The translations under genes were made by a program, and so were the position numbers. A stretch of 64,000 bases of DNA from Falsiruegeria litorea R37 (lineage in GTDB: Bacteria; Pseudomonadota; Alphaproteobacteria; Rhodobacterales; Rhodobacteraceae). Below are positions 1 to 8,079 of the stretch, piece after piece; within the stretch, counting starts at the first letter, position 1, and each line of letters opens with the position of its first letter. The notes below the pieces were generated by a model. The model was not told the DNA's origin, searched no databases, and saw only the letters and a list, made by a program, of their open reading frames with translations. The stretch is from positions 1 to 64,000 of the forward strand of contig NZ_FWFO01000007.1 of the NCBI RefSeq assembly GCF_900172225.1, read 5' to 3'.

Positions 1-121
1 GGATCTCGGGCCGTTTGTCGACCTCCTCGATCACTCCGGCCAGTTGTTTGCAGGGAACGGTCGTCACAAACTCGATCCCGTTGGCTATCAGATCATCCGC
101 GATCCGGGCGTCAATACTCAT
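1..121 (-). CDS. sulfopyruvate decarboxylase alpha subunit-like (partial, N-terminus only)
   Basis: Only the first 40 codons are present; the gene runs off the left edge. The visible N-terminus contains IANGIEFVTTVPCKQLAGV, which resembles the start of the alpha (ComD-type) subunit of sulfopyruvate decarboxylase, a thiamine diphosphate enzyme converting 3-sulfopyruvate to sulfoacetaldehyde. In marine bacteria such enzymes serve organosulfonate catabolism. The gene is divergent from the formylglycine-generating enzyme gene. The assignment rests on one short segment; a phosphonopyruvate decarboxylase or another member of the same thiamine diphosphate family cannot be excluded. Confidence 0.55.
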   Translation of the reverse strand, partial: MSIDARIADDLIANGIEFVTTVPCKQLAGVIEEVDKRPEI

Positions 122-338
122 CGGCGGCCTTCCGTCATTGTGTGCGTTGGCTATCCATTTCGCAAGCTGACATTAAATGCAAAGCAATTGTTGTTGAGTA
201 TTAGTAAAGCATAGCTTTAGTGATGATTGGGCTGAACCTTGAGCGATGATGCCTATACGCATGTTGTTCTTGGTATGATGCATTCAATCCCGGGGAAACG
301 GGCTGGACCGAGGCGGCCTGCGCAAGTAGGGGTTTTGT

Positions 339-1289
339 ATGGCTCAAGAGACTACAAAGACGGGGTGCTGTCCGCCTGTGACCGAACAGCGAAGAGCCCT
401 CAAGGCGTCGCCCCTGAAGATCCAAGGGGCTTTGCGTGTCGAAGATGCGGTGTCGATCCCCGGTGGGTCCGCGTTGGTCGGTACAAACAGACCGGTCATC
501 CGCGATGATGGTGAAGATCCGCTGCGCAAGGCCAAAGTCAAACCGTTCCGCATGGCGACGACGACAGTCACTAACGCGCAATTCTTGGCTTTTGTCGAAG
601 CGACGGGTTATGTGACTGAAGCAGAGCGAATTGGCTGGTCGTTTGTGTTTTGGTCTCAATTGCCGGATGGGGTGGGTCCGAAACAGGCTGTTCCTGGTGC
701 AGAATGGTGGCGGCGCGAGGATGGCGCAAACTGGCGTGACATCAACGGCCCAGGTACGCAAAAAGACGCCTGGCTACCGGACCACCCGGTTGTGCAAGTG
801 TCCTGGAACGATGCTCAGGCGTATGCTGCCTGGGTAGGGGGGAGGCTTCCGACCGAAATCGAATGGGAGCACGCCGCGCGGGGCGGATTAGGTGAAGTGA
901 TGTTTCCCTGGGGCGACCAAGAGCCTGACGACGCAGACTTTATGCCCTGCAATATCTGGCAGGGGCAGTTTCCAAAGTCCAATACTGGGGCCGACGGGTA
1001 TCTGGCGACCGCACCTGCCCGAAGTTTTGAGCCGAATGGGTACGGGCTTTACAATGTGGTGGGCAATGTATGGGAATGGACGTCCGAGCCGTTCCGCATC
1101 AAGTCGCTGAAAAAGCATGTTCGGCAACGTTTGGCTGGGATGAAGGGCTACAAACTCTCTAAGGGAGGGTCCTATTTGTGTCACAGGTCGTATTGTTATC
1201 GCTATCGAGTCGCTGCGCGGTCTGGCACATCTCCGGATAGTGCAACAACTCATCATGGGTTTCGCATCGTTTGGCCCGACGAAGACTGA
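339..1289 (+). CDS. formylglycine-generating enzyme (sulfatase-modifying factor)
   Basis: The 316-residue protein has the FGE-sulfatase (SUMF1) fold signature from about residue 35 to the end. Motifs include TTTVTNAQFLAFVEATGYVT, RLPTEIEWEHAARGG, NGYGLYNVVGNVWEWT and, near the C-terminus, GGSYLCHRSYCYRYRVAARS. The last motif carries both active-site cysteines (Cys281 and Cys286), which marks a genuine aerobic formylglycine-generating enzyme rather than one of the many cysteine-free SUMF1-domain proteins. Such enzymes oxidise a cysteine in a CxPxR motif of type I sulfatases to formylglycine. No sulfatase is present in the window, so the substrate must be encoded elsewhere. There is no signal peptide, so it should act in the cytoplasm. 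The ATG follows a purine-rich AGTAGGGG. Confidence 0.93.
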   Translation: MAQETTKTGCCPPVTEQRRALKASPLKIQGALRVEDAVSIPGGSALVGTNRPVIRDDGEDPLRKAKVKPFRMATTTVTNAQFLAFVEATGYVTEAERIGWSFVFWSQLPDGVGPKQAVPGAEWWRREDGANWRDINGPGTQKDAWLPDHPVVQVSWNDAQAYAAWVGGRLPTEIEWEHAARGGLGEVMFPWGDQEPDDADFMPCNIWQGQFPKSNTGADGYLATAPARSFEPNGYGLYNVVGNVWEWTSEPFRIKSLKKHVRQRLAGMKGYKLSKGGSYLCHRSYCYRYRVAARSGTSPDSATTHHGFRIVWPDED

Positions 1290-1753
1290 CCGTTGCGAGC
1301 CTTGAAAGCGTGTTCAGGTCTCAGCGACAGCCTGTCACAAGGCGTCGCTCAGCAAAATGGTTCTCTGATCTGATTCCGTCACAGGTGTCGTATCGCGCCC
1401 TGTTCAAGTGAACAGCCGTACGGTTTATCCTCTGATCCGACTGCAATATTCGGAAAGTGGTGCGGTGATCGTTTGCTATGCAAAAGTTCATCTTGGATAG
1501 GGCCGTAGGGCACGGGGTTGCTGTAACTATCGAAAATATGGGTAAAAAATCCATGCTCTGCGCGGGGCACGTCACCGGGTCTTGCTTTCCGGGTGCCTGT
1601 CCGCAGAGGGGCCCCAAAGGGGTTTTGTGATGGGAGACGGAAAATTTAAGACCAGCCAAGCGATTTCAGGCTTGACCGCGTGCGATAAATTTAGTGTTTC
1701 AGTCAGAAATTATTTCTTGAGTATTTTGCTCAAGCTTAAGCGAAGGACTGATC
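1290..1753. other. intergenic region without a recognised gene
   Basis: These 464 bases separate the FGE gene from the DUF4856 gene. A 63-codon frame on the minus strand (1379-1570) has a protein-like look but I recognise nothing in it and see no convincing ribosome binding site. The right end is AT-rich and carries an inverted repeat (1716-1734), so it probably holds the promoter of the next gene. Confidence 0.5.
1716..1734. promoter_or_regulatory. inverted repeat upstream of the DUF4856 gene
   Basis: CTTGAG and CTCAAG form perfect 6-base arms around a 7-base spacer, 20 bases before the start codon and directly followed by the palindromes AAGCTT and CTTAAG. The position suits an operator or a small leader hairpin. 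Which regulator would bind is unknown. Confidence 0.3.
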
Positions 1754-3016
1754 ATGCCCCGCGCATCATTGAAATTCACCTCAGCTCTTGTAGCGGCAAC
1801 CTTGCTTTCTGGTGCAGCCGCAACAGCTGACACATACGGCCCGTTTCCGATCACAGTTAAGGGGTATGAGGGCGACAAAACCAACTCGGTTGCATATTCC
1901 GGTCAGATCGCACGCCACGTGCTGCATGACAGCCTGAAGAAACTGGCAAGCAAGGGTGACGGCGGCGCAAACGCGGCCGAGGTTGAAGCTGCACTGCTGT
2001 CCTACTTCAATGGTGCCGAAGGTGATCTGGAGATCATCGCCCCCACGTCCAAGGGTGACTTCAAGATTCAGCAGGCCACTGTGAACGAGATTTCCAAAGG
2101 CAAGAACATCTCGGGCAAGTTCTATGACGGTGCGATGGCCTACAATCAGGCGGTCGACAACTATCTGGACGAAAAACTGGAAGCAGACACAAAGCCCAAC
2201 AGCAAGCCTTACAAAGATGGCGCGCCCTACACCGGCAAAGAGCACGTCTGGGACGAGGCGTTCGGTTACTTCGTTGCCGCAGCGCACAGCCTGGGCCTGA
2301 GCGCCGAAGACAACTATAACATTGCCAAGAAGAAGGACCTGGCAATTGCAGATGCCAATGGCGACGGTGTTGTTGATCTGAAAACCGAATTTGTCTTTGG
2401 TCCGGCTTACTACGCAGCCGGTGCCGACAAGTCGGGCAAAACCACCTATATGACCGACATCATGACCGCCTTCATCGAAGGCCGTAAGCTGATCAGCTCG
2501 GCGCAGGGCGAAGACCTGACCGACGAGCAGCGCGCGCAGTTGAAAGCCTATGCCGCGACCATCGAAGCAAACTGGGAAAAGGTTCTGGCGGAAGCCACGT
2601 TCAAATATGCCGGTTCGGTCTACAAAGATATCAAGAAGATCGGCGACGCGGTCAACGAAGAGGAGCGCGCCAAGGCGTACCGCGCTTACGTCAAACACTG
2701 GGGCGAGCTGAAGGGCTTTGCGATGGCGCTGCAGAGCGGCAAGAACAATCTGGGCCGGACTGCCGTGCACCTGAACCGTCTGATCGGTTACGGTCCGGTG
2801 ACCATGGATGAGACCATCGTCTCTGGCATCGATGCGGACGGCAACTTTGTGCGTGACCGCAAACTGTCGTGGAGCAGTTACCAGCTGAACATGCTGCGCG
2901 TGCAAGAGTTGCTGTTGGGCACCTTCGGCATCGAAGCCCGTGCCAATGACGCAACAGCAGAACTCGCCAGTCTGGTTGATAGCCTGAACACCGACGGCGG
3001 CGCAGAAACCGACTGA
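1754..3016 (+). CDS. secreted DUF4856-type protein
   Basis: The 420-residue protein has a clear Sec signal peptide (residues 1-25, cleavage near ATADTYG), so it is periplasmic or surface exposed. SVAYSGQIARHVL near residue 45 and EHVWDEAFGYF at residues 163-173 resemble the DUF4856 family, whose members are often linked to iron or imelysin-like proteins; the biochemical role is not established. Residues 200-208 read DANGDGVVD, an EF-hand-like calcium-binding loop. The gene is preceded by GAAGGA at good spacing. The link to iron is family-level inference only; no iron-responsive box was recognised upstream. Confidence 0.65.
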   Translation: MPRASLKFTSALVAATLLSGAAATADTYGPFPITVKGYEGDKTNSVAYSGQIARHVLHDSLKKLASKGDGGANAAEVEAALLSYFNGAEGDLEIIAPTSKGDFKIQQATVNEISKGKNISGKFYDGAMAYNQAVDNYLDEKLEADTKPNSKPYKDGAPYTGKEHVWDEAFGYFVAAAHSLGLSAEDNYNIAKKKDLAIADANGDGVVDLKTEFVFGPAYYAAGADKSGKTTYMTDIMTAFIEGRKLISSAQGEDLTDEQRAQLKAYAATIEANWEKVLAEATFKYAGSVYKDIKKIGDAVNEEERAKAYRAYVKHWGELKGFAMALQSGKNNLGRTAVHLNRLIGYGPVTMDETIVSGIDADGNFVRDRKLSWSSYQLNMLRVQELLLGTFGIEARANDATAELASLVDSLNTDGGAETD

Positions 3017-3026
3017 TATTGATCAC

Positions 3027-3055
3027 GGGGTGGTCCGGTTCCTCTAGGCCGCCCC
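3027..3055 (+). terminator. possible hairpin after the DUF4856 gene
   Basis: GGGGTGG at 3027 can pair with CCGCCCC at 3049 (one G-U pair) across a 15-base loop, 10 bases after the stop codon. There is no T-run, so it is at best a weak terminator or a processing hairpin. Confidence 0.3.
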
Positions 3056-3076
3056 CACAACACGACAAGGCCCGGT

Positions 3077-4045
3077 TTGGAATATCTGGACCAAATAGGC
3101 ACGATCTTTTCTGACTTCATCAATCCCAAGAAGCGGATTTTTGTTGGCTATCTCGTCTTGTCCATTCTGATCGCGTTGGCATTTTTGGTGGTAATCCGAA
3201 GGTCTTCGACCAAAGGCGCGGTCGGCACCATCTTTGACCGCAGAGTCCTGTTTTCGCGATCTGCCATTGCCGATTACAAAATCTTTGTGATCAACCAGGT
3301 GATTACGATGCTGGTGTCACCGCTGCTGCTGACGCAAATTGCCATCGCGACGGCGGTCTTCTTCTTTTTGCACCGGTTTGAATTCATCACATCCGGGCAG
3401 TTTGAAAACACAAGTGCGCCCCTAGTTGTCGCACTTTTTTCTGTGACCCTGTTTGTGGTCGACGACTTGACCAAATATCTGCTTCACCGATGGATGCATC
3501 GGTTCCCAATTTTGTGGAGCATCCACAAAGTGCATCATTCCGCAACCACCATGACGCCGATCACGGTCTATCGGGTCCACCCATTTGAAGCTGTGCTTTA
3601 CGCCAGTCGCGGGGCGCTGGCGCAAGGCCCCGTTGTGGCGCTGTTTCTATTTCTGTTCGGATCTACGGTTTCGCTGGCGACAGTGGTTGGGGTGAATGTG
3701 TTGGTGTTTGTCTTTCATGTCACCGGCGCTAACCTGCGGCATTCACATATCCAGATTGGGTATTGGCGGTGGCTGGAGTTCTTCTTGATTTCGCCGGCGC
3801 AACATCAGATTCACCATTCGGTGGCCAAACGTCACCATGACCGAAATTTCGGCGCGGCTTTGGCGATTTGGGACTGGATGTTTGGCACCTTGCATCTGTC
3901 GCAGAAAGAACCCTTAACTTTTGGGTTAGGGGGCAAAGAAGGCACGGAAAGCGAGATCAGTTCACTGTATTGCCAGCCTGTTTTGGACATTGTTCGGATC
4001 TCGAAGCGATACCTGTTGGCGCCGTTCCAGCGCGGACGCCCGTAA
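3077..4045 (+). CDS. membrane fatty acid hydroxylase / sterol desaturase family protein
   Basis: The 322-residue integral membrane protein has hydrophobic segments near residues 22-40, 73-98, 114-130 and 183-215, and the histidine clusters of the non-haem di-iron hydroxylase superfamily: HRWMH (137-141), HKVHH (150-154), HSHIQ (222-226), HQIHH (243-247) and HH at 253-254. These ligate two irons that activate O2 for hydroxylation or desaturation of a lipid. The substrate cannot be told from sequence. The start is TTG at 3077, chosen because AAGG sits 6 bases upstream and the reading frame opens directly there. It ends 418 bases before the peptide-maturation operon and is probably not part of it. 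Confidence 0.85.
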   Translation: MEYLDQIGTIFSDFINPKKRIFVGYLVLSILIALAFLVVIRRSSTKGAVGTIFDRRVLFSRSAIADYKIFVINQVITMLVSPLLLTQIAIATAVFFFLHRFEFITSGQFENTSAPLVVALFSVTLFVVDDLTKYLLHRWMHRFPILWSIHKVHHSATTMTPITVYRVHPFEAVLYASRGALAQGPVVALFLFLFGSTVSLATVVGVNVLVFVFHVTGANLRHSHIQIGYWRWLEFFLISPAQHQIHHSVAKRHHDRNFGAALAIWDWMFGTLHLSQKEPLTFGLGGKEGTESEISSLYCQPVLDIVRISKRYLLAPFQRGRP

Positions 4046-4463
4046 CTTCGCCCTGGATGTGAAGGTGCCACGGGAACCGTTCTTGTCGCCTGGGTTGGGG
4101 ACAGGACCTGTGTGTTCTTGGTAAGCTGGCCACAAGCTCAGCCCCACAGACTTGACGGGTTTGGGCATAACCCGCTTTGTGTCTGAGGTCAGTGCGTGTG
4201 GTGGCGCCATGATGCTCCTTTTCCTGATTGTATCGGGGATCGTTGTTTGACGCCCCAAGAACAGCATGCGACCCCATTATGGGATCGCCAATTGGGTCCT
4301 GACCCCAAGACGAACCGGAGTGCTTTGAAATCAGTTCCGATTTTCCTGCACACAATCCACGCTTGAAAAATTTCCAAAAACGTGGTTCCTTTGTTCTGCA
4401 TTACAGCAACTGTGAAGGCGCTTATTTTTATGCCTTCAAAACAATTTCGAACAATAGGAGTTT
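4046..4463. other. intergenic region upstream of the peptide operon
   Basis: No convincing gene lies in these 418 bases. A minus-strand frame starting at 4219 (after AAGGAG) runs into the hydroxylase gene, but it resembles nothing I know. A quasi-palindrome GGGTCCTGACCCC lies at 4295-4307. The last 120 bases are AT-rich and carry the inverted repeat at 4413-4438, so the operon promoter is most likely here, though no clear -35/-10 pair stands out. Confidence 0.5.
4413..4438. promoter_or_regulatory. inverted repeat in the leader of the peptide operon
   Basis: TGAAGGC (4413-4419) and GCCTTCA (4432-4438) are perfect 7-base arms around an AT-rich 12-base spacer, about 25 bases before the precursor start codon. 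It could be an operator or an mRNA leader hairpin. No regulator gene is next to the operon. Confidence 0.4.
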
Positions 4464-4466
4464 ATG

Positions 4467-4772
4467 ATGAACAAGGGAAAAGACGTCGTTATTTCACCAA
4501 AGGAAATGGAATCCCTGGCCGCCAAACTGGAGAGCTTTTCCAAAGAGTTAAGCCCGGATGAACAGACCATGCTTTCTGCCATGGTTGTACTGGCCGGACG
4601 TCAACTTGCCGGCATGGGGGCAGAGCGCGTGCAGATCAATCGTGATGCAGAGCGACTCGGTGGTTTGCAAGCAGGATTCGCGAACTCCTTTTCGCGGTTT
4701 GCACCTGATGCCTTCCCGGAACCGGTTGGTGGGGCAGCTGTTGTGGCCCCCGGAACCGTGTGCATCGAATAG
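4467..4772 (+). CDS. putative RiPP precursor peptide
   Basis: A 101-residue peptide is encoded directly before a RiPP-type radical SAM maturase. Its N-terminal half is charged and helical (KEMESLAAKLESFSKELSPDEQTMLSAM), as expected of a leader. Its C-terminal half is poor in charge and rich in Gly, Ala, Pro, Phe and Val, as expected of a core, ending in AVVAPGTVCIE with the only cysteine. Two Gly-Gly sites (residues 65-66 and 88-89) are candidate leader cleavage points, giving cores of 35 or 12 residues. Two ATGs are adjacent; the second (4467) sits 6 bases from TAGGAG and is preferred over 4464. I do not recognise the peptide family. The precursor role is inferred from composition and context. 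Confidence 0.65.
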   Translation: MNKGKDVVISPKEMESLAAKLESFSKELSPDEQTMLSAMVVLAGRQLAGMGAERVQINRDAERLGGLQAGFANSFSRFAPDAFPEPVGGAAVVAPGTVCIE

Positions 4773-4849
4773 ATCAGGCACACGACCAATTGGCCTGGGC
4801 ACCCCGCCTGGGCCTTTACACTGTAACTTAGACACACCCGGAGCATGCT

Positions 4850-6751
4850 ATGGACGACGCCATGGCTGTGCGCGATGGATTTTTGGCGACTGGCCTTGAT
4901 GGGCTGAGCGTTGCTGTCATCTGTGCGCCCTTTTTCAATGTGGATTGCCCTTCGATGCAGATCGGTCTGATGGCGGCTGTCGCCACGCAGGCAGGAGCAC
5001 GGGCACGAACCTACCACCTCAACGTGGACCTGGCTCAGCGCATCGGTCTCGATCGATACAAGGTCTTGTGCGAGCATCGTGGACGGATGACCGGAGAATG
5101 GCTGTTTTCCAAGCTCGCGTTCGGCGCGCAAGTGGCACAAGAAGAAACCCGTTTTTTTGACGCGTTCCCCGATGAAATCGATGCGTTGTGCGACAAGTTG
5201 AATTGTGATCGGGCTTGGTTGTCAGAGTTGCGCAACGATATCTTGCCCAAATTCATCGATGATTGCGTGGCGGGCGAAGACTGGGCGCAATTTGATGTAA
5301 TCGGGTTTTCCTCGACCTTTCAGCAAAACGTTGCGTCGCTGGCGCTTGCCCGACGATTGAAGGAAGCATCGCCGCATTTGCGTATCGTATTTGGCGGCGC
5401 GAATTTTGAAGGAGAGATGGGGCACGCCTTGATGGATGCCTTTGATTATGTTGACTATACAGTCGCAGGCGAGGGTGAAAAGGCGTTCCCGGCATTGCTC
5501 GAGCGGATTGCCATGGGTACCTCGGCCCAGGGTGTTCCAGGTGTGATCGCTCGTGAAGATGGCGTGGTTTATGCGACGCCACCGGCGACACGGCAGGTGG
5601 ACCTCGCGTCCAACCCGATCCCCGATTACCGCGAATTCTTCGAGCGGCTCGAAATTACGGGATTGGCGCAGGATGAGCGCTTGGGACGTCTATTGCCTGT
5701 TGAGGGTTCACGTGGGTGTTGGTGGGGTGAAAAACACCACTGTACGTTCTGTGGATTGAATGGAACCGGGATGGCCTTTCGGTCCAAACCCGCTGACGTC
5801 TTCCTGGACGAACTTGATCTTTATGCTCAGCGGTACCGCATCACTTCTTTCGAAGGTGTCGATAACATTTTGGACATGAAGTATCTGTCGGGTCTTTTTG
5901 GCGTCATCGAAGAGAGGAACCTCGACTATACGTTCTTTTTCGAAGTCAAAGCCAATTTGCGGCGGGAACAACTGCGCGCGCTGAAACGCGGCGGCGTGCG
6001 TTGGCTACAACCAGGCATCGAAAGTTTAAGTAGCCATGTTTTGCAGTTAATGGACAAGGGCTGCACCATGTTGCAAAATCTGCGCTTTTTGAAATGGGCG
6101 CGTTATTACCGGATCAAAGTCGGCTGGAATTTGATTTGGGGCTTTCCAGGAGAAACCGAAGCCGACTACTTACGCCAACTTGAGGTTGCGAAGTTAATTA
6201 CCCATCTGGAACCACCAAGCGGATGTGGTCCAATCTGGCTTGAACGATTTTCCCCGTATTTCACCAAACGCGACCAATTCCCTGTTAGCAACATTCGCGC
6301 CGAAGCGAGCTATGCGCATGTTTATCCAGATTTCGTAAACATCGATCAGATCGCATATTTTTTCGATTATGACATGTCAGACACGGCCGGGACTGAGCAC
6401 CCGGACATTGCCGAGTGGATTACCGAATGGCAACAGCGCTGGAACACAGACCGACCGGACACGCTGTCGTACCGGAAAATTGCTGACGGCATCTTGATCG
6501 ACGATGACCGTGGGGTGGACACACGTGGCACGCACAGTTTCCAAGGCGCCCTGGCCGATCTCTACCTCTACTGTTCGGACACGTATCGTTCGACCAGCCA
6601 AGCGGTCCAGCATGTCAATGAGCAAGGCGCATACTCTTATGGCGAAGACGAAGTTCGCGGCGCCCTGGACGAGTTTTGTCGGCGAGGTCTGATGGTATCA
6701 GAGGACGACGTCTATCTGTCGTTGGCTGTTCCGGCGAACACCAACCTGTAG
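4850..6751 (+). CDS. B12-binding radical SAM RiPP maturase
   Basis: The 633-residue protein has an N-terminal cobalamin-binding-like domain (about 15-220, with FDVIGFSSTFQQN and RIVFGGANFEG) and a radical SAM domain whose cluster motif is unusual: SRGCWWGEKHHCTFCGLNG, i.e. Cys290-x7-Cys298-x2-Cys301. The CX7CX2C spacing with CWWG and CTFCGLNG is typical of the 'RiPP maturation radical SAM protein 1' family, whose characterised relatives are mostly peptide C-methyltransferases. KVGWNLIWGFPGE near residue 430 is a further family motif. It should modify the core of the peptide encoded 77 bases upstream, probably methylating unactivated carbons. The ATG at 4850 is preceded by CGGAG at 6 bases. 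A direct repeat GCCTGGGC (4793, 4806) lies in the gap to the precursor. Confidence 0.88.
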   Translation: MDDAMAVRDGFLATGLDGLSVAVICAPFFNVDCPSMQIGLMAAVATQAGARARTYHLNVDLAQRIGLDRYKVLCEHRGRMTGEWLFSKLAFGAQVAQEETRFFDAFPDEIDALCDKLNCDRAWLSELRNDILPKFIDDCVAGEDWAQFDVIGFSSTFQQNVASLALARRLKEASPHLRIVFGGANFEGEMGHALMDAFDYVDYTVAGEGEKAFPALLERIAMGTSAQGVPGVIAREDGVVYATPPATRQVDLASNPIPDYREFFERLEITGLAQDERLGRLLPVEGSRGCWWGEKHHCTFCGLNGTGMAFRSKPADVFLDELDLYAQRYRITSFEGVDNILDMKYLSGLFGVIEERNLDYTFFFEVKANLRREQLRALKRGGVRWLQPGIESLSSHVLQLMDKGCTMLQNLRFLKWARYYRIKVGWNLIWGFPGETEADYLRQLEVAKLITHLEPPSGCGPIWLERFSPYFTKRDQFPVSNIRAEASYAHVYPDFVNIDQIAYFFDYDMSDTAGTEHPDIAEWITEWQQRWNTDRPDTLSYRKIADGILIDDDRGVDTRGTHSFQGALADLYLYCSDTYRSTSQAVQHVNEQGAYSYGEDEVRGALDEFCRRGLMVSEDDVYLSLAVPANTNL

Positions 6752-6759
6752 GAGCGGTC

Positions 6760-8079
6760 GTGAAACAAGAGAAAAGCGATGTCCAAGACGTAGGCCCCGA
6801 GACAGAGTTTGGGGTGCGGGCGCGCGCGTTGTTTCGCGACATGACGCTCTCGGCTCAAAAGATCACGCGTGCGACCGACTATGATGCTTTTCTAGATGAT
6901 CCTTACGGTGCGTATTCCAAATTGCGGGCCACAAATCCCGCCTATTGGAGCCCTGGGAGAAATGCCTGGTTGGTGACAAGCTATGAGGACATCACCGACA
7001 TCGAGCGATCGTCCGCAATCTCGTTTTCCGAACGATGTCAAAGCCGGTTCGCTCTCTTGTCTCAACGGCGTCGCGCTCTGATCCCTACGGTCTGTCAATA
7101 CCTGCCTCGACATCTGGGTCATCTCGATGCCGATGATCACAGTCAACTCAGGCCGCTTATCGATGTTGCTCTCTCGCCAAGTCGGGTGCGCAGGTTCGAA
7201 CCCATGATCCGTCGCATCGTCGCGGCGCAGATTGATGCGCTCAGCTCTCGTAGCGAATTGGATCTAGTAGAAGACCTTTTTGTACCGCTGCCCCTGTCGA
7301 TTATGATCGACGTTTTGGGTCTGGATGCGGCGGACGCACCACAGCTGGACGCTTGGAGCCGCCGCATTCTGGGGCCTTTCGATTTCGAGGCTGCGCCCGA
7401 TGTGGTCCTCTGCGAGAAAGAGGCTGCCACTGCAGGGATGGCGTCCAAGTTTCGCGAGGCGTTGAAGACGCAAAAGGCCGATGGAGTGCTTTGGGCCCTC
7501 GGGAATGCGGCAGCAGAAGCAAACATACCCGAAGACGATGCCATCTGCATCGCCATTCAAATACTGACGGGGGCTTATGAAAGCCTCCGGCATGCTGTGG
7601 CCTTAGGGCTTCATGCCGCGCTCGGCAATCCCGCATGGACGGCCGCAAACACCCAAGGCGACGGCGCATTGAGTGACGCTGCCATTGATGAGCTGCTTCG
7701 GTTCGATTCCGTGGTTCAACGGGTCACACGCACGGCCAGTCAGACGATCGAATGTCAAAGCGCGGTAATTGCCCGGAATGAGCGGATCTTTCTGGTGACA
7801 GGTGCAGGAAACCGTGACCCGGCGTGTTTCAACGCTCCGGACACTTTGTCCACTAATCGTCCCCCTCAACCTCATTTGGCTTTTGGCATCGGGCGGCACT
7901 ATTGTCCGGGCGCGCGCTTGGCACGCATGGTGATGCGGATTGTGTTGTCGCGCCTTTTGGCTGCAGATCCGCCTTTTGTTATCGACCCAAATGACGCGAT
8001 CTTTCTGCGCTCTGAAGCCAATCGGGGTGTACAGGCCTGGCCGGTCAGGGGGCGGGTAGCGCGGCAAGGTGGTCTATGA
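6760..8079 (+). CDS. cytochrome P450 (first of two)
   Basis: A GTG start at 6760 is chosen because the stop codon of the radical SAM gene is embedded in TAGGAG 6 bases upstream; this gives 439 residues, normal for a soluble bacterial P450. The haem signature is AFGIGRHYCPGARLAR with Cys382 as axial ligand. The K-helix ExxR is ELLR (311-314). The I-helix reads LTGAYESLRHAV, so an acid and an alcohol residue (Glu274, Ser275) are retained in slightly atypical surroundings. No redox partner is encoded nearby. In this operon it most likely oxidises or crosslinks side chains of the modified peptide; that role is inference. Confidence 0.9.
   Translation: MKQEKSDVQDVGPETEFGVRARALFRDMTLSAQKITRATDYDAFLDDPYGAYSKLRATNPAYWSPGRNAWLVTSYEDITDIERSSAISFSERCQSRFALLSQRRRALIPTVCQYLPRHLGHLDADDHSQLRPLIDVALSPSRVRRFEPMIRRIVAAQIDALSSRSELDLVEDLFVPLPLSIMIDVLGLDAADAPQLDAWSRRILGPFDFEAAPDVVLCEKEAATAGMASKFREALKTQKADGVLWALGNAAAEANIPEDDAICIAIQILTGAYESLRHAVALGLHAALGNPAWTAANTQGDGALSDAAIDELLRFDSVVQRVTRTASQTIECQSAVIARNERIFLVTGAGNRDPACFNAPDTLSTNRPPQPHLAFGIGRHYCPGARLARMVMRIVLSRLLAADPPFVIDPNDAIFLRSEANRGVQAWPVRGRVARQGGL

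Noticed and set aside
1379-1570. 63-codon minus-strand frame in the 1290-1753 gap
   Set aside because: Composition is protein-like but no ribosome binding site or recognisable motif; kept only as a remark in the intergenic entry.
1612-1628. CCCCAAAGGGGTTTT as an intrinsic terminator after the FGE gene
   Set aside because: The stem is only four bases and lies over 300 bases from the stop codon.
1781-2905. 374-codon open frame opposite the DUF4856 gene
   Set aside because: Antisense shadow; the plus strand has a signal peptide, a ribosome binding site and family motifs.
3962-4219. Minus-strand frame with a good AAGGAG before its ATG
   Set aside because: It overlaps the 3' end of the hydroxylase gene on the other strand, resembles no family I know, and has no clear domain pattern.
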